From: Ureibacillus sinduriensis BLB-1 = JCM 15800
Lineage (GTDB): Bacteria > Bacillota > Bacilli > Bacillales_A > Planococcaceae
Direction: 5' to 3'
Assembly (NCBI RefSeq): GCF_000772955.1
Contig: NZ_JPVO01000031.1
Location: 1 to 42,102 of the forward strand
Length of the DNA: 42,102 bases
Shown here piece after piece: positions 1 to 8,475 of this stretch (its first letter is position 1; each line of letters opens with the position of its first letter). Under the pieces are notes generated by a model that saw only the letters and a program-made list of their open reading frames with translations, did no database searches and was not told the DNA's origin. Both the position numbers and the translations under genes were made by a program.

Positions 1-6
1 TAAGAG

Positions 7-52
7 AAAAATATCCTAAAAGTTGGTTATTGACTTTTAGGATATTTTTTTC
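7..52 (+). terminator. Rho-independent terminator of an upstream gene
   Basis: A near-perfect inverted repeat (arms about 8-23 and 33-48, core TATCCTAAAAGT / ACTTTTAGGATA) is followed by a run of T. An A-run precedes it, so it could also work on the minus strand. The gene it serves lies outside the window. Confidence 0.75.
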
Positions 53-121
53 ATTTTCTTAAGATATTTAATTTGATATTAATTACTATTACCATTAAAG
101 GCTCACCAAGTAGGAAGATGA

Positions 122-171
122 AAAACGTACAAATTTCAAGATTTATTAAATCTTGAAATTTTGTATGTTTT
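122..171 (+). terminator. Second long hairpin, probably a bidirectional terminator
   Basis: The arms AAATTTCAAGATTT and AAATCTTGAAATTT flank a three-base loop. The stem extends outward through CGTAC / GTATG, with A- and T-runs on the outer sides. It lies between the first terminator and yteA, so it probably insulates yteA or ends a minus-strand transcript from outside the window. Confidence 0.6.
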
Positions 172-191
172 ACTCGGGTAGCAACACTGTT

Positions 192-220
192 TTTACTTGT
201 TGTACAAATTTTGCTATGTT
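192..220 (+). promoter_or_regulatory. Possible yteA promoter
   Basis: TTTACT (192-197) and TATGTT (215-220) are separated by 17 bases and lie about 50 bases before the yteA start. Both hexamers are imperfect. If yteA is made in the late mother cell, as I recall for B. subtilis, the true promoter could be of another sigma class. Confidence 0.25.
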
Positions 221-273
221 TAAAAAGTTAAATAAAGGAAACCTTAAATAATAGGAAAAAGGAGGACAACAAC

Positions 274-795
274 ATGAAACAATCTGAAATGCAGCAATTA
301 AAAGATACACTATTAGAAGAACTGAAAGATTTAAAAGAAGGCCTTGAAACGCATGATGATATTGAACGCACTGAACTATCGAATTATGATAACCATCCAG
401 GTGACAATGCTACTGAATTAACAACACAGCTGCTGGAGTATGCTATGGATGATTTTAAACAAGAAAGTATAGATAAAATTGAAGCAGCTTTGGAAGCAAT
501 GGAAAATGGCACATATGGTGAATGTAAAGTTTGTCATGAAGAGATTCCTTTCGATCGTCTGGAAGCGGTCCCAACAACACTAACTTGTGTCGAGCACAGC
601 CAAGAGAAGGTAGACATGGAAACTCGACCGGTGGAAGAGGAAATTATGAATGAGCTCACACATAAATCATTAAAAGCTGTGGACTTCGAGGATGGCTCTG
701 GGGAATTTCCTTCATCCGATAGCCCACAGGATGTCCCACAGGAAGTGATCCACCAAAATAATCAAGAAACAACTATACGGGATCAATTTCAATAA
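274..795 (+). CDS. yteA: DksA/TraR-type zinc-finger protein, YteA family
   Basis: The 173-residue protein has a charged helical N-terminal half (about 1-80, a likely coiled coil) and then a DksA/TraR zinc finger. The visible ligands are Cys84, Cys87, Cys105 and His108. The spacing matches the family C-x2-C-x17-C-x2-C pattern, with histidine replacing the last cysteine. The C-terminal 60 residues are acidic and Gln/Asn-rich and look disordered. An AGGAGG ribosome site lies 8-9 bases before ATG 274. Family members with this layout are annotated as YteA-like yteA/yhbH-class proteins; I recall the B. subtilis gene as sporulation-expressed, which cannot be read here. A DksA-like effect on RNA polymerase is possible but unproven. 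It stands alone between terminators and the next gene. Confidence 0.85.
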   Translation: MKQSEMQQLKDTLLEELKDLKEGLETHDDIERTELSNYDNHPGDNATELTTQLLEYAMDDFKQESIDKIEAALEAMENGTYGECKVCHEEIPFDRLEAVPTTLTCVEHSQEKVDMETRPVEEEIMNELTHKSLKAVDFEDGSGEFPSSDSPQDVPQEVIHQNNQETTIRDQFQ

Positions 796-877
796 CTATA
801 TTCTTTTCATCAAGAAATATGGAATTCATCCCACCATATCTTATACAATATAGTTATTCTGAATTGGTGGGGGATAC

Positions 878-1819
878 ATGAATATTATTGATTTGCATTG
901 TGATGTTTTAGATAAATTAACGCGGCTGGAGAATGCGAATTTCCGAAATGATGCTAGATTAAGTGCAAGTTTGGAGAAGTTGATAGCAGGAAATGTTAAG
1001 GTGCAGGTTTTTGCAATCTTTGTGCATGCAGACCTTCCTGAAAATGAGAAATTCCTGGCCGCAGTACGACAAATTGAAGCTTTCCATACTAAAGTGTTAT
1101 GCGAGCCAGAAATGGTTCACATAACCGAATGGACGCAACTAAACGAACTGGAAGAAGGACAAATTGGAGCCATTTTAAGTCTAGAAGGCTGCGATTGCAT
1201 CGGGGAAGACCTACAAAAGTTGGAGCATATACTGAATGCAGGTGTGAAATTGGTTGGTCTAACATGGAATCATGAAAATGGTGTTGCATTTGGTGCTTCC
1301 GAAGATCCTTTGAAAGGGTTAAAACCTTTTGCCAAAGAGGTTGTCCAATTGCTAAATGAACGGGATATCATTGTCGACGTTTCCCATTTGAATGAGCAGG
1401 GTTTTTTTGATTTGCTGCCGTTAGCCAAAAAACTTATTGCCAGCCATAGTAATGCCAGGGCTATTTGCGACCACTCGAGAAACTTAACGGATACGCAAAT
1501 CAAGGAATTAGTGAAGCATGGTGGCAGGATGCATGTCGTCTTTTACCCGCCATTTATTGAAAATGGAAAAGAACATACGTCCATCGGGTATTTAGTGAAA
1601 CATGTAGAACATATTGCCTCACTCGTTGGAATACAGAACATTGGATTTGGCTCTGATTTTGATGGGATGGATTATTCAATTGAAAAGTTGGCAAATGCCG
1701 GGGAGTACGAAAACTTTATTAGAGCCCTGTTGAAAACTTTTACCTATGAAGAGGTTTCTATGATGGCACATCGAGGGTTCAATCGGTTTGTAAATAATAA
1801 AAACTTGGCGCGAGAGTAA
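878..1819 (+). CDS. Membrane dipeptidase (peptidase family M19)
   Basis: The 313-residue protein has the dinuclear-zinc peptidase layout of renal-dipeptidase-type enzymes, which cleave Xaa-Xaa dipeptides including D-amino-acid dipeptides. The probable metal ligands are visible in order: His7 and Asp9 (HCD), bridging Glu103 (SLEG), His170 (DVSHL) and His190 (SHSNAR). The substrate-site segment DHSRNLTD (198-205) and Asp260 (GFGSDFDG) follow. There is no signal peptide or transmembrane helix, so it is probably cytosolic despite the family name. A GGTGGGGG ribosome site precedes ATG 878. The stop codon lies inside the loop of its terminator. It is monocistronic, 270 bases before menF, with no obvious link to menaquinone synthesis. 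Turnover of cell-wall peptides is a reasonable but untested role. Confidence 0.9.
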   Translation: MNIIDLHCDVLDKLTRLENANFRNDARLSASLEKLIAGNVKVQVFAIFVHADLPENEKFLAAVRQIEAFHTKVLCEPEMVHITEWTQLNELEEGQIGAILSLEGCDCIGEDLQKLEHILNAGVKLVGLTWNHENGVAFGASEDPLKGLKPFAKEVVQLLNERDIIVDVSHLNEQGFFDLLPLAKKLIASHSNARAICDHSRNLTDTQIKELVKHGGRMHVVFYPPFIENGKEHTSIGYLVKHVEHIASLVGIQNIGFGSDFDGMDYSIEKLANAGEYENFIRALLKTFTYEEVSMMAHRGFNRFVNNKNLARE

Positions 1820-1835
1820 TTGCTCTCGCTTTTTC
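1810..1835 (+). terminator. Terminator of the M19 dipeptidase gene
   Basis: GCGAGAG (1810-1816) pairs with CTCTCGC (1823-1829) around a six-base loop that contains the TAA stop codon; a T-run follows. Confidence 0.85.
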
Positions 1836-1983
1836 ATTGTTTAAATTGCCCAGTAATTATAGATAGAAAAGAAAATGAGGAAACAATATCGATATGGTAT
1901 ATGTGAAAAAAGTGATATGATAGAATAGATAAAGTAAACCAAAAACACACATAAACATTTTCATTATATAGTGGAAAATCGAA

Positions 1984-2006
1984 TCTCTCGCTATTTTTAG
2001 CGGAGA
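1984..2006 (+). other. Small hairpin in the menF leader
   Basis: TCTCTCGCT and AGCGGAGA form an imperfect stem with an A/T loop in the 270-base gap before menF. It has no T-run, so it is not a terminator. No convincing promoter was found in this gap, which is very AT-rich. The hairpin may be incidental. Confidence 0.2.
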
Positions 2007-2089
2007 AAATACTATATTAGCAAATAAAAGGCATAAAGTTAAGCCAAGTTTTCTAGGTAAAATAACTGCCTTTGATGGAGGGAAATTCG

Positions 2090-3475
2090 ATGCATCAGAA
2101 GTGGTTATATACCACTGAAGTAGAAGTGGAAACAATTAATTCAAGATTATCCTTCTATATTGAAACGATAGAGGTAAGTAGATTATCTGCTTTAGCATTT
2201 TTTGCTGCTGGCGAATCATGTTATAAGGGGCAACGCTTTTTTTGGCAAAATCGTGAAAAAACATTTACGTTGGTTGGTCTTGGGCATGCGTTTAAAATTG
2301 AAAATAATAAAGACGATGACCGTTTTGACTATATAGAAAAGCAATGGAAAGCTTTAACGAAAAACATTGTTAAGGAAGAAAGAGAACCTCAACCGATTCT
2401 GTTTGGCGGGTTTACCTTTGATCCCAAGGATGACAAAAAAGGAGAATGGGACGGCTTTCCGCAAAGCTTCTTTTCGGTAGCTACATATCAACTAGTCATA
2501 CGCAATGATAAAGCATATATCAGCATTCATTTGATTACGGATAAAGAAGATAGTCTTGGGGACTTTGAACTGTTACGGAAAGAGCGAGATCAATTAATTC
2601 ATGCTGCGCAAGTAAGAGAGTTGAAAACCTATACAAAACCGACTATGACGAATTATCGCGAACCATATAAAAAAGAGTATATGGAGACTATTACAACTGT
2701 TACAAATTTAATTAAAGCCAAAGAAGCAGAGAAAGTCGTAATAGCGAGGTCACTTGAACTGGAGTTCGAGGATAAAGTCAGTTCGCCGCAAGTATTATCG
2801 CATGTGGTAAATGAACAGCCAGAGAGCTATTTATTTGGCTTGGAGCATGAACATCTGCTGTTTTTTGGCGCATCCCCCGAACGATTGGTGAAAGTGGAAG
2901 ATGGAAAAGCCTTCTCGTCCTGTGTCGCGGGTTCCATTAAACGAGGCGAAACTGCCGAAGAAGATAAGCTTCTCGGAGATAGCTTATTAAACGATGCGAA
3001 AAATTTGGGAGAACATCAATATGTTGTTGAAATGATTGCAAATACCTTTGAAAAAAATTGTATCCAATATACTGTACCAAAACAGCCAAAGCTTTTAAAA
3101 ATACGTGATATTCAACATTTATATACACCAGTCGAAGGGAAGTTGTCACAAGACGCTACCATCCTGCAACTTGTAAAACTGCTTCATCCAACACCAGCTT
3201 TGGGAGGGGTGCCACGTCAAGGAGCAATGAAAATCATTCGTGATAATGAGGCGATGAACCGTGGATTATATGCCGCACCACTAGGCTGGATTGATGCAGA
3301 GGGAAATGGCGAATTTGCAGTAGCTATTCGTTCCGCGGCATTAAAGGACAATAAAGCTTACTTATATGCTGGTGGAGGCATCGTTGCCGATTCCGAACCA
3401 AACTCAGAGTACGAAGAGACATTAGTTAAATTCCGTCCGATGTTGCGCGCTTTAGGAGGACAGTTACATGAATGA
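2090..3475 (+). CDS. menF: Isochorismate synthase MenF
   Basis: This is the first committed enzyme of menaquinone synthesis, converting chorismate to isochorismate. The 461-residue protein carries the C-terminal chorismate-binding domain: VVIARSLEL, LFFGASPERLV, CVAGSIKRG, LHPTPALGG, GLYAAPLGW and YAGGGIVADSEPNSE, ending in a helix LVKFRPMLRAL. All are typical of the isochorismate/anthranilate/salicylate synthase family, and the men context selects MenF. I chose ATG 2090 because GGAGG at 2077-2081 sits 8 bases upstream; a TTG at 2072 would read through that ribosome site. It overlaps menD by 8 bases, so menF-menD-menH are one translationally coupled unit. Confidence 0.95.
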   Translation: MHQKWLYTTEVEVETINSRLSFYIETIEVSRLSALAFFAAGESCYKGQRFFWQNREKTFTLVGLGHAFKIENNKDDDRFDYIEKQWKALTKNIVKEEREPQPILFGGFTFDPKDDKKGEWDGFPQSFFSVATYQLVIRNDKAYISIHLITDKEDSLGDFELLRKERDQLIHAAQVRELKTYTKPTMTNYREPYKKEYMETITTVTNLIKAKEAEKVVIARSLELEFEDKVSSPQVLSHVVNEQPESYLFGLEHEHLLFFGASPERLVKVEDGKAFSSCVAGSIKRGETAEEDKLLGDSLLNDAKNLGEHQYVVEMIANTFEKNCIQYTVPKQPKLLKIRDIQHLYTPVEGKLSQDATILQLVKLLHPTPALGGVPRQGAMKIIRDNEAMNRGLYAAPLGWIDAEGNGEFAVAIRSAALKDNKAYLYAGGGIVADSEPNSEYEETLVKFRPMLRALGGQLHE

Positions 3476-5183
3476 ACGTGAAATATTAACGAACTATGTA
3501 TATAAAATGGTTGCATCGCTTATGCAAAATGGCGTAGAGGATGTCGTGATTAGTCCGGGTTCCAGATCAACACCCCTAGCGTATGCATTTGCGTCGACGA
3601 AAAATATGTCAATCTACAGACAAGTAGATGAACGCTCAGCAGCTTATTTTGCTCTTGGAATTGCAAAAGCAAAAGCAAATCCTGTGGTTCTTCTTTGTAC
3701 TTCAGGTACTGCTGCCGCAAATTATTATCCTGCTATTGTAGAGGCGAAATACGCCCGGGTACCATTGATTGTCATTACTGCGGATCGGCCTCATGAGTTG
3801 CGTGAGGTCGGTGCGCCCCAAGCGATTAATCAAATATCCCTTTACGGTGAACGTGTAAAGTGGAGTGCCGAGTTTCCAATACCGGATGAAGGGAAAATGA
3901 CATTGCCTTACATAGAACGCCATATAGCTAGAGGTGTCAGTATAGCGACAACTGCCCCATTTGGACCAGTGCATTTTAATGTGCCATTCCGTGAGCCTTT
4001 ACTCATTGATTTTCAAGAGGAGCTGCCAAAACAAACATTTCAAAATAGCTTTGTAGGACGGATAGCACCGTCAGAACAGGCAGAAGATATATTGACTTCG
4101 ATTATTAATCAAACTAAAAGAGGGTTTATCATTGTGGGGGAACTAGCCCTGGGTATCGACTTAGAGCAAGTGTGGGCATTTATTCGCAAATTGAAATGGC
4201 CAGTCTTAGTGGAAAGCCTGTCAAATCTAAGAACCAATGTTCCAACAGATTGCAGGCAATACATTGTTTCTACATATGACGCGCTATTAAGAAGCACAAT
4301 CTTTAAACAGCAGGTCGTAGCCGATACAGTTATTCGTTTTGGGGCGCAGCCGGTTTCAAAATTCTTGACGAACTTCTTGATGGAAACATTGCCAACAAAT
4401 TATATTGTCGTTGATGAAGATCCAATGTTCCGTGATTCAACAGCTGTTTCAACTCATTTTATCCATGCAACCATCGGGGAGTGGATCAGTAGAATAAATA
4501 TAGATAATACAGTGTTTAGTGAAGAATACTTAAGGCATTGGCGCCAAAGTGAGGATCTTGCTGTTAAACACATTTGTTCATACCTTGAATTTGAGCAAGA
4601 TGAAGGTGCGGCAGTACGTTACTTGATCGAAAACTTACCAGACAAAAGTGATCTTTTTGTTAGCAGTAGTATGCCGATTCGTGATATTGACACCTTCTTA
4701 TTGCCAACCACAAAAGATATCCAAGTTTTTGCCAACCGGGGCGCCAATGGAATCGATGGAGTGGTATCCACTGCTATCGGCTTCAGTGAGGCGAGAAAAG
4801 ATCGAGAAATGTATTTATTGATTGGTGATTTAGCCTTTCTGCACGATGTCAACGCATTAATAGCAACACGATACCAGCATTGTAAAATCAATATCATTGT
4901 CTTTAATAATGATGGCGGGGGAATATTCTCCTATCTCGCTCAATCGACCGTCAAGGAATACTATGAGGATCTGTTCGGTACTCCTACCGCATTGACTTTC
5001 TCGGATGTTGCCAAAATGTATGAAATGGAGTATGTCGGAATTCAGGAATTCAATGAGATCGAAAAAATAATGGAACCAAAAAATAATCCTCTGCGCCTCA
5101 TTGAAATTTTTACGGACCGGCAGCAAAACGTTGCAAGCCATCGAAAGCTTTGGCAGCATATCCATGAGGAGTTGGAGCAATGA
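3468..5183 (+). CDS. menD: MenD, SEPHCHC synthase
   Basis: This thiamine-diphosphate enzyme adds 2-oxoglutarate-derived succinic semialdehyde to isochorismate, giving 2-succinyl-5-enolpyruvyl-6-hydroxy-3-cyclohexene-1-carboxylate. The 571 residues have the usual three-domain layout. The N-terminal PYR domain has SPGSRSTPL and the cofactor-activating Glu55 (VDERSAAYF), followed by CTSGTAAANYYPA and ITADRPHELR. The C-terminal PP domain has FANRGANGIDG and the ThDP/Mg motif GDLAFLHDVNAL to NNDGGGIF (about 452-486). The length fits the family. It overlaps menF by 8 bases and menH by 4, which indicates co-translation. Confidence 0.97.
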   Translation: MNEREILTNYVYKMVASLMQNGVEDVVISPGSRSTPLAYAFASTKNMSIYRQVDERSAAYFALGIAKAKANPVVLLCTSGTAAANYYPAIVEAKYARVPLIVITADRPHELREVGAPQAINQISLYGERVKWSAEFPIPDEGKMTLPYIERHIARGVSIATTAPFGPVHFNVPFREPLLIDFQEELPKQTFQNSFVGRIAPSEQAEDILTSIINQTKRGFIIVGELALGIDLEQVWAFIRKLKWPVLVESLSNLRTNVPTDCRQYIVSTYDALLRSTIFKQQVVADTVIRFGAQPVSKFLTNFLMETLPTNYIVVDEDPMFRDSTAVSTHFIHATIGEWISRINIDNTVFSEEYLRHWRQSEDLAVKHICSYLEFEQDEGAAVRYLIENLPDKSDLFVSSSMPIRDIDTFLLPTTKDIQVFANRGANGIDGVVSTAIGFSEARKDREMYLLIGDLAFLHDVNALIATRYQHCKINIIVFNNDGGGIFSYLAQSTVKEYYEDLFGTPTALTFSDVAKMYEMEYVGIQEFNEIEKIMEPKNNPLRLIEIFTDRQQNVASHRKLWQHIHEELEQ

Positions 5184-6001
5184 ACCTTCAGGCCCGTGGA
5201 ATGAATGTAAATGTTCGAATTTGGAATGGCGATTTAGAGCAAACTATTGTTATGCTTCATGGGTTTACCGGTAGTACAGCAACTTGGGAGGATGTAGCAA
5301 TCTCTATAACCGACTACAGAATTGTTGCAATTGATTTAATCGGACATGGTCAAACAGGTTCACCACTGGAAACGGCAGCCTATACAATGGAAGAGCAAAT
5401 TTTGCAATTGAATGAAATCTTGCAACAGCTTGATCTTCATAAAGTGATATTACTTGGTTATTCTATGGGCGGAAGGGTTGCATTATCTTATGCGAAATCT
5501 TATCCTGATCGAGTTGCACAACTCATTTTGGAAAGTGCCTCACCTGGTCTGAAAACAGAAGGAGAGCGTGCCCTAAGGCGATCCTCGGATGAAAGTCTTG
5601 CTGACCGAATTCAAACATATGGCATCGAAGACTTTGTGAACAAGTGGGAGAACATCCCTTTATTTGCAAGTCAAAAAAGGTTGCCTCCTGACGTTCAACA
5701 GAAAGTTAGAAAAGAGAGATTGGCACAATCGGAAATCGGGTTAGCCAACAGTTTAAGGAGAATGGGAACAGGTGCACAAACTTCCCTTTGGCCTTATTTG
5801 GAACAATTGAGTATGCCGGTTACATTAATAACTGGGGATCTTGATGAGAAGTTTTGCAACATAGCGGGAGAAATGCAAGCATTGTTACCAAGTGCCCAAC
5901 ACACCATAGTGAAAAATGTTGGTCATGCAATTCATGTGGAAAATCCTGAGCAATTTGCTACAATAGTAAAGGATGCTATAAAGATTCAAAAGTTAACATG
6001 A
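5180..6001 (+). CDS. menH: MenH, SHCHC synthase (alpha/beta hydrolase)
   Basis: This 273-residue alpha/beta-hydrolase-fold enzyme removes pyruvate from SEPHCHC to form SHCHC. Visible features are the oxyanion-region HGFTGS (27-32), the nucleophile elbow GYSMGG with Ser95, a late GDLDEKF carrying the acid residue, and the catalytic histidine in NVGHAIHVENPEQF. The ATGA overlap with the menD stop and the position inside the men cluster separate it from generic hydrolases. It is the equivalent of B. subtilis ytxM. A 105-base gap without a terminator follows before menB, so read-through is likely. Confidence 0.93.
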   Translation: MNLQARGMNVNVRIWNGDLEQTIVMLHGFTGSTATWEDVAISITDYRIVAIDLIGHGQTGSPLETAAYTMEEQILQLNEILQQLDLHKVILLGYSMGGRVALSYAKSYPDRVAQLILESASPGLKTEGERALRRSSDESLADRIQTYGIEDFVNKWENIPLFASQKRLPPDVQQKVRKERLAQSEIGLANSLRRMGTGAQTSLWPYLEQLSMPVTLITGDLDEKFCNIAGEMQALLPSAQHTIVKNVGHAIHVENPEQFATIVKDAIKIQKLT

Positions 6002-6106
6002 CTATGTAACTTACAGCCGTAAAAATAGAAACATTCCTTAAAAAAATAGGAAGACCTATTGGCCAAATCTTAATGCATAATAGAAACAAATACAGGGGGT
6101 ATAAAA

Positions 6107-6925
6107 ATGACTCGTGAATGGACAAGTTTACATACTTACGAAGATATCAAGTATGAATTGTATAACGGGATTGCGAAGATTACGATTAACCGTCCGGAAG
6201 TTCGCAATGCATTTCGTCCAAAAACTACTGCAGAATTAATCGATGCATTCACTCGTGCTCGTGATGATGAGCGAGTTGGCGTAATCATCTTGACTGGTGA
6301 AGGAGAACTTGCATTCTGCTCGGGCGGAGATCAAAAAGTACGTGGCCATGGTGGATATGTAGGAGAAGATAATATCCCACGCTTGAATGTACTGGATCTT
6401 CAAACATTAATCCGTAAAATTCCAAAACCTGTAGTTGCAATGGTAGCTGGTTATGCTATTGGTGGAGGTCACGTACTCCATATCGTATGTGACTTAACTA
6501 TCGCTGCTGAAAATGCTCGCTTCGGTCAAACAGGACCTCGTGTGGGATCATTTGATGGTGGTTACGGTGCAGGTTACTTAGCGCGTATCGTTGGCCATAA
6601 GAAAGCGCGTGAAATTTGGTTCTTGTGCCGTCAATACAATGCACAAGAAGCGCTTGATATGGGATTAGTCAATACGGTTGTACCGTTGGAGCAATTAGAG
6701 GACGAAACGGTTAAATGGTGTGAGGAGATTCTGGAATTGTCACCAATGGCACTGCGTTTCTTAAAAGCTGCTTTCAATGCGGATTCTGATGGCTTGGCAG
6801 GTATACAACAATTGGCAGGAGATGCAACTCTTCTTTACTATACATCCGACGAAGCAAAAGAAGGTCGCGATGCATTTAAAGAAAAACGTAAACCGGACTT
6901 CGGTCAATTCCCAAGATTCCCTTGA
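6107..6925 (+). CDS. menB: MenB, 1,4-dihydroxy-2-naphthoyl-CoA synthase
   Basis: This crotonase-fold enzyme cyclises o-succinylbenzoyl-CoA. The 272 residues include [10 protein letters not shown], the oxyanion-hole segment FCSGGDQ, the flexible loop KVRGHGGYV, and [15 protein letters not shown] with Asp150. Gln141 and Gly143 (GQTG) and Trp171 (EIWFL) correspond to the residues described for bicarbonate-dependent MenB enzymes, so this is probably of that type. AGGGGG before ATG 6107 is a strong ribosome site. A strong terminator directly after the gene shows that menB ends this part of the cluster; menE is separated from it by a GGDEF gene. Confidence 0.96.
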   Translation: MTREWTSLHTYEDIKYELYNGIAKITINRPEVRNAFRPKTTAELIDAFTRARDDERVGVIILTGEGELAFCSGGDQKVRGHGGYVGEDNIPRLNVLDLQTLIRKIPKPVVAMVAGYAIGGGHVLHIVCDLTIAAENARFGQTGPRVGSFDGGYGAGYLARIVGHKKAREIWFLCRQYNAQEALDMGLVNTVVPLEQLEDETVKWCEEILELSPMALRFLKAAFNADSDGLAGIQQLAGDATLLYYTSDEAKEGRDAFKEKRKPDFGQFPRFP

Positions 6926-6937
6926 TTAACAACACTA

Positions 6938-6976
6938 CAAAAGCAAGAGAAGGTAATTCTTCTTTTGCTTTTTTTT
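6938..6976 (+). terminator. Terminator after menB
   Basis: AAAAGCAAGAGAAG pairs with CTTCTTTTGCTTTT and is followed by a T-run. This ends the menF-menB transcript. Confidence 0.85.
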
Positions 6977-6986
6977 GTGTATAGAG

Positions 6987-7017
6987 TTGATAACGAGTTA
7001 AATACTAGTGATATATA
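6987..7017 (+). promoter_or_regulatory. Likely sigma-A promoter of the GGDEF gene
   Basis: TTGATA (6987-6992) lies 17-19 bases from a TATATA-type -10 (about 7010-7017), just after the menB terminator and 23 bases before the GGDEF start. Confidence 0.5.
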
Positions 7018-7039
7018 TGTATTAAGGAGAGATGAAAAA

Positions 7040-8326
7040 ATGAAACATTCTCCTAACTTCCAAAACGCCAAAAAGGATTCATCCATTGATTATCAATTAC
7101 TTTTTAAGTTGAATACAGATGCCATATTCATTATTGATCATTCAGGTGAAATTCATCATGGAAATGCTGCTAGCGAGAACATTAGTGGTTACTCCATAAA
7201 TGAATTAAGAAATCAGTCCATTCTTACTCTTATAGAAAATAAAGAACATGCTAAAGCCCATTTTCAAGATATCCTGAGCGGCCTTATGACAGAAACTCGT
7301 ATACAATTACTGCAGAGAAGCGGGAACATGATCAATTGTTTGGTGAAATGCATTCCTCTTGATGTATCCGATTTCAAAAAAGGATTTTTTTTAATATTCA
7401 AGGATATGTCACTGTATGATTCTTTGGATAGTAAATTTCGAGAAACTGAACTTAATTTCCAGATTATCGCTGAAAATGTTCAAGATGTCATTATTTTAAT
7501 GAATGAACAGAGAGAATACCTATATGTCTCTCCTTCAAGCAAGAACATGTTTGGAGTGGAAAATAAAACAGTAGAAAAATTACTGCAAAACAATTCATTT
7601 TTCTATAATCATCCAGATGACACTGAGCTTTTGGAGCGGAGTTATATTGATGCAAAGAAAACAGGAAAACCTTTCCGAATCGTCATAAAGATTCTCCATA
7701 AAGAAAAAGGATGGGTTTATGCTGAGGTGAAGGGAACTCCTGTATATGATGATGACAACAAATTCAGGCAAATGGTATTGGTTGTGAGTGATATTTCGGC
7801 GCAAAAGGAAAAACTGGACAGGTTAGAGTTTTATGCTTATCATGATCCCTTAACAGGTTTGCCAAATCGAAGATATTTTGAAAAGCGTTTGAGGGAATCG
7901 ATTGAAAAACTAAATATAAAAGGGCAAATCTTTACTTTGATTTTATTTGATATTGATGATTTCAAGAAAATCAATGACAGCTGGGGACATGAAATTGGGG
8001 ACCAAGTGATACAGGAGGTTGCCAATCGCACTCAACAAGTAATAGAACATGGGATAGCAGCAAGACTTGGCGGCGATGAATTTATCGTGCTTCTTTATAA
8101 TTGCATGGAAGTAGAAGAAGTGAAAACGGTTATTCATAAACTACAAAAGGAAATTTCCAGGGACATCGTTGCAGGGAGAAATACGATCGCCATCACGAAC
8201 AGTATTGGTGCAACCATTTGCAGGAACAAGTATAAAAGTGAAACTTATTATTTCAAAAGTGCCGATGTTGCCCTTTACGAGGTTAAGCAAAAAGGAAAAA
8301 ACCAATACCAAATTAATTATTCATAA
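7040..8326 (+). CDS. PAS-PAS-GGDEF diguanylate cyclase
   Basis: The predicted 428-residue soluble protein has two PAS sensor domains (about 15-125 and 140-260) followed by a GGDEF domain (about 265-428). The GGDEF domain starts with the typical YHDPLTGLPNRR, has FDIDDFKKIND for the metal/nucleotide site, an intact RLGGDEF active loop, and ends with ADVALYEVKQKGKNQY. It should make cyclic di-GMP from two GTP. The four residues where the inhibitory RxxD I-site would lie read EHGI, so product inhibition is probably absent. I chose ATG 7040 because AAGGAGAG lies just upstream; the longer frame from 6965 starts inside the menB terminator. It has its own promoter and terminator inside the men cluster. 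The ligand of the PAS domains cannot be read. Confidence 0.93.
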   Translation: MKHSPNFQNAKKDSSIDYQLLFKLNTDAIFIIDHSGEIHHGNAASENISGYSINELRNQSILTLIENKEHAKAHFQDILSGLMTETRIQLLQRSGNMINCLVKCIPLDVSDFKKGFFLIFKDMSLYDSLDSKFRETELNFQIIAENVQDVIILMNEQREYLYVSPSSKNMFGVENKTVEKLLQNNSFFYNHPDDTELLERSYIDAKKTGKPFRIVIKILHKEKGWVYAEVKGTPVYDDDNKFRQMVLVVSDISAQKEKLDRLEFYAYHDPLTGLPNRRYFEKRLRESIEKLNIKGQIFTLILFDIDDFKKINDSWGHEIGDQVIQEVANRTQQVIEHGIAARLGGDEFIVLLYNCMEVEEVKTVIHKLQKEISRDIVAGRNTIAITNSIGATICRNKYKSETYYFKSADVALYEVKQKGKNQYQINYS

Positions 8327-8381
8327 TCATTATGTCTATTGGCGGAATACAACTTTTCCTAACCATTTGCTCTATTCACTA

Positions 8382-8418
8382 AGAAGAGGCTTCTATAACG
8401 ATCAGCCTCTTCTTTTTA
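8382..8418 (+). terminator. Terminator of the GGDEF gene
   Basis: AGAAGAGGCT (8382-8391) pairs exactly with AGCCTCTTCT (8404-8413) and is followed by T5. Confidence 0.9.
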
Positions 8419-8420
8419 GT

Positions 8421-8448
8421 TTGACCATTTCCCAATTAGAGTTAAAAT
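8421..8448 (+). promoter_or_regulatory. Sigma-A promoter for menE
   Basis: TTGACC (8421-8426) and TAAAAT (8443-8448) are 16 bases apart. They follow the GGDEF terminator immediately and lie about 25 bases before the menE ribosome site. This gives menE transcription independent of menFDHB. Confidence 0.7.
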
Positions 8449-8475
8449 AAGGGTGCAAGAATTGGAGGAATGACA

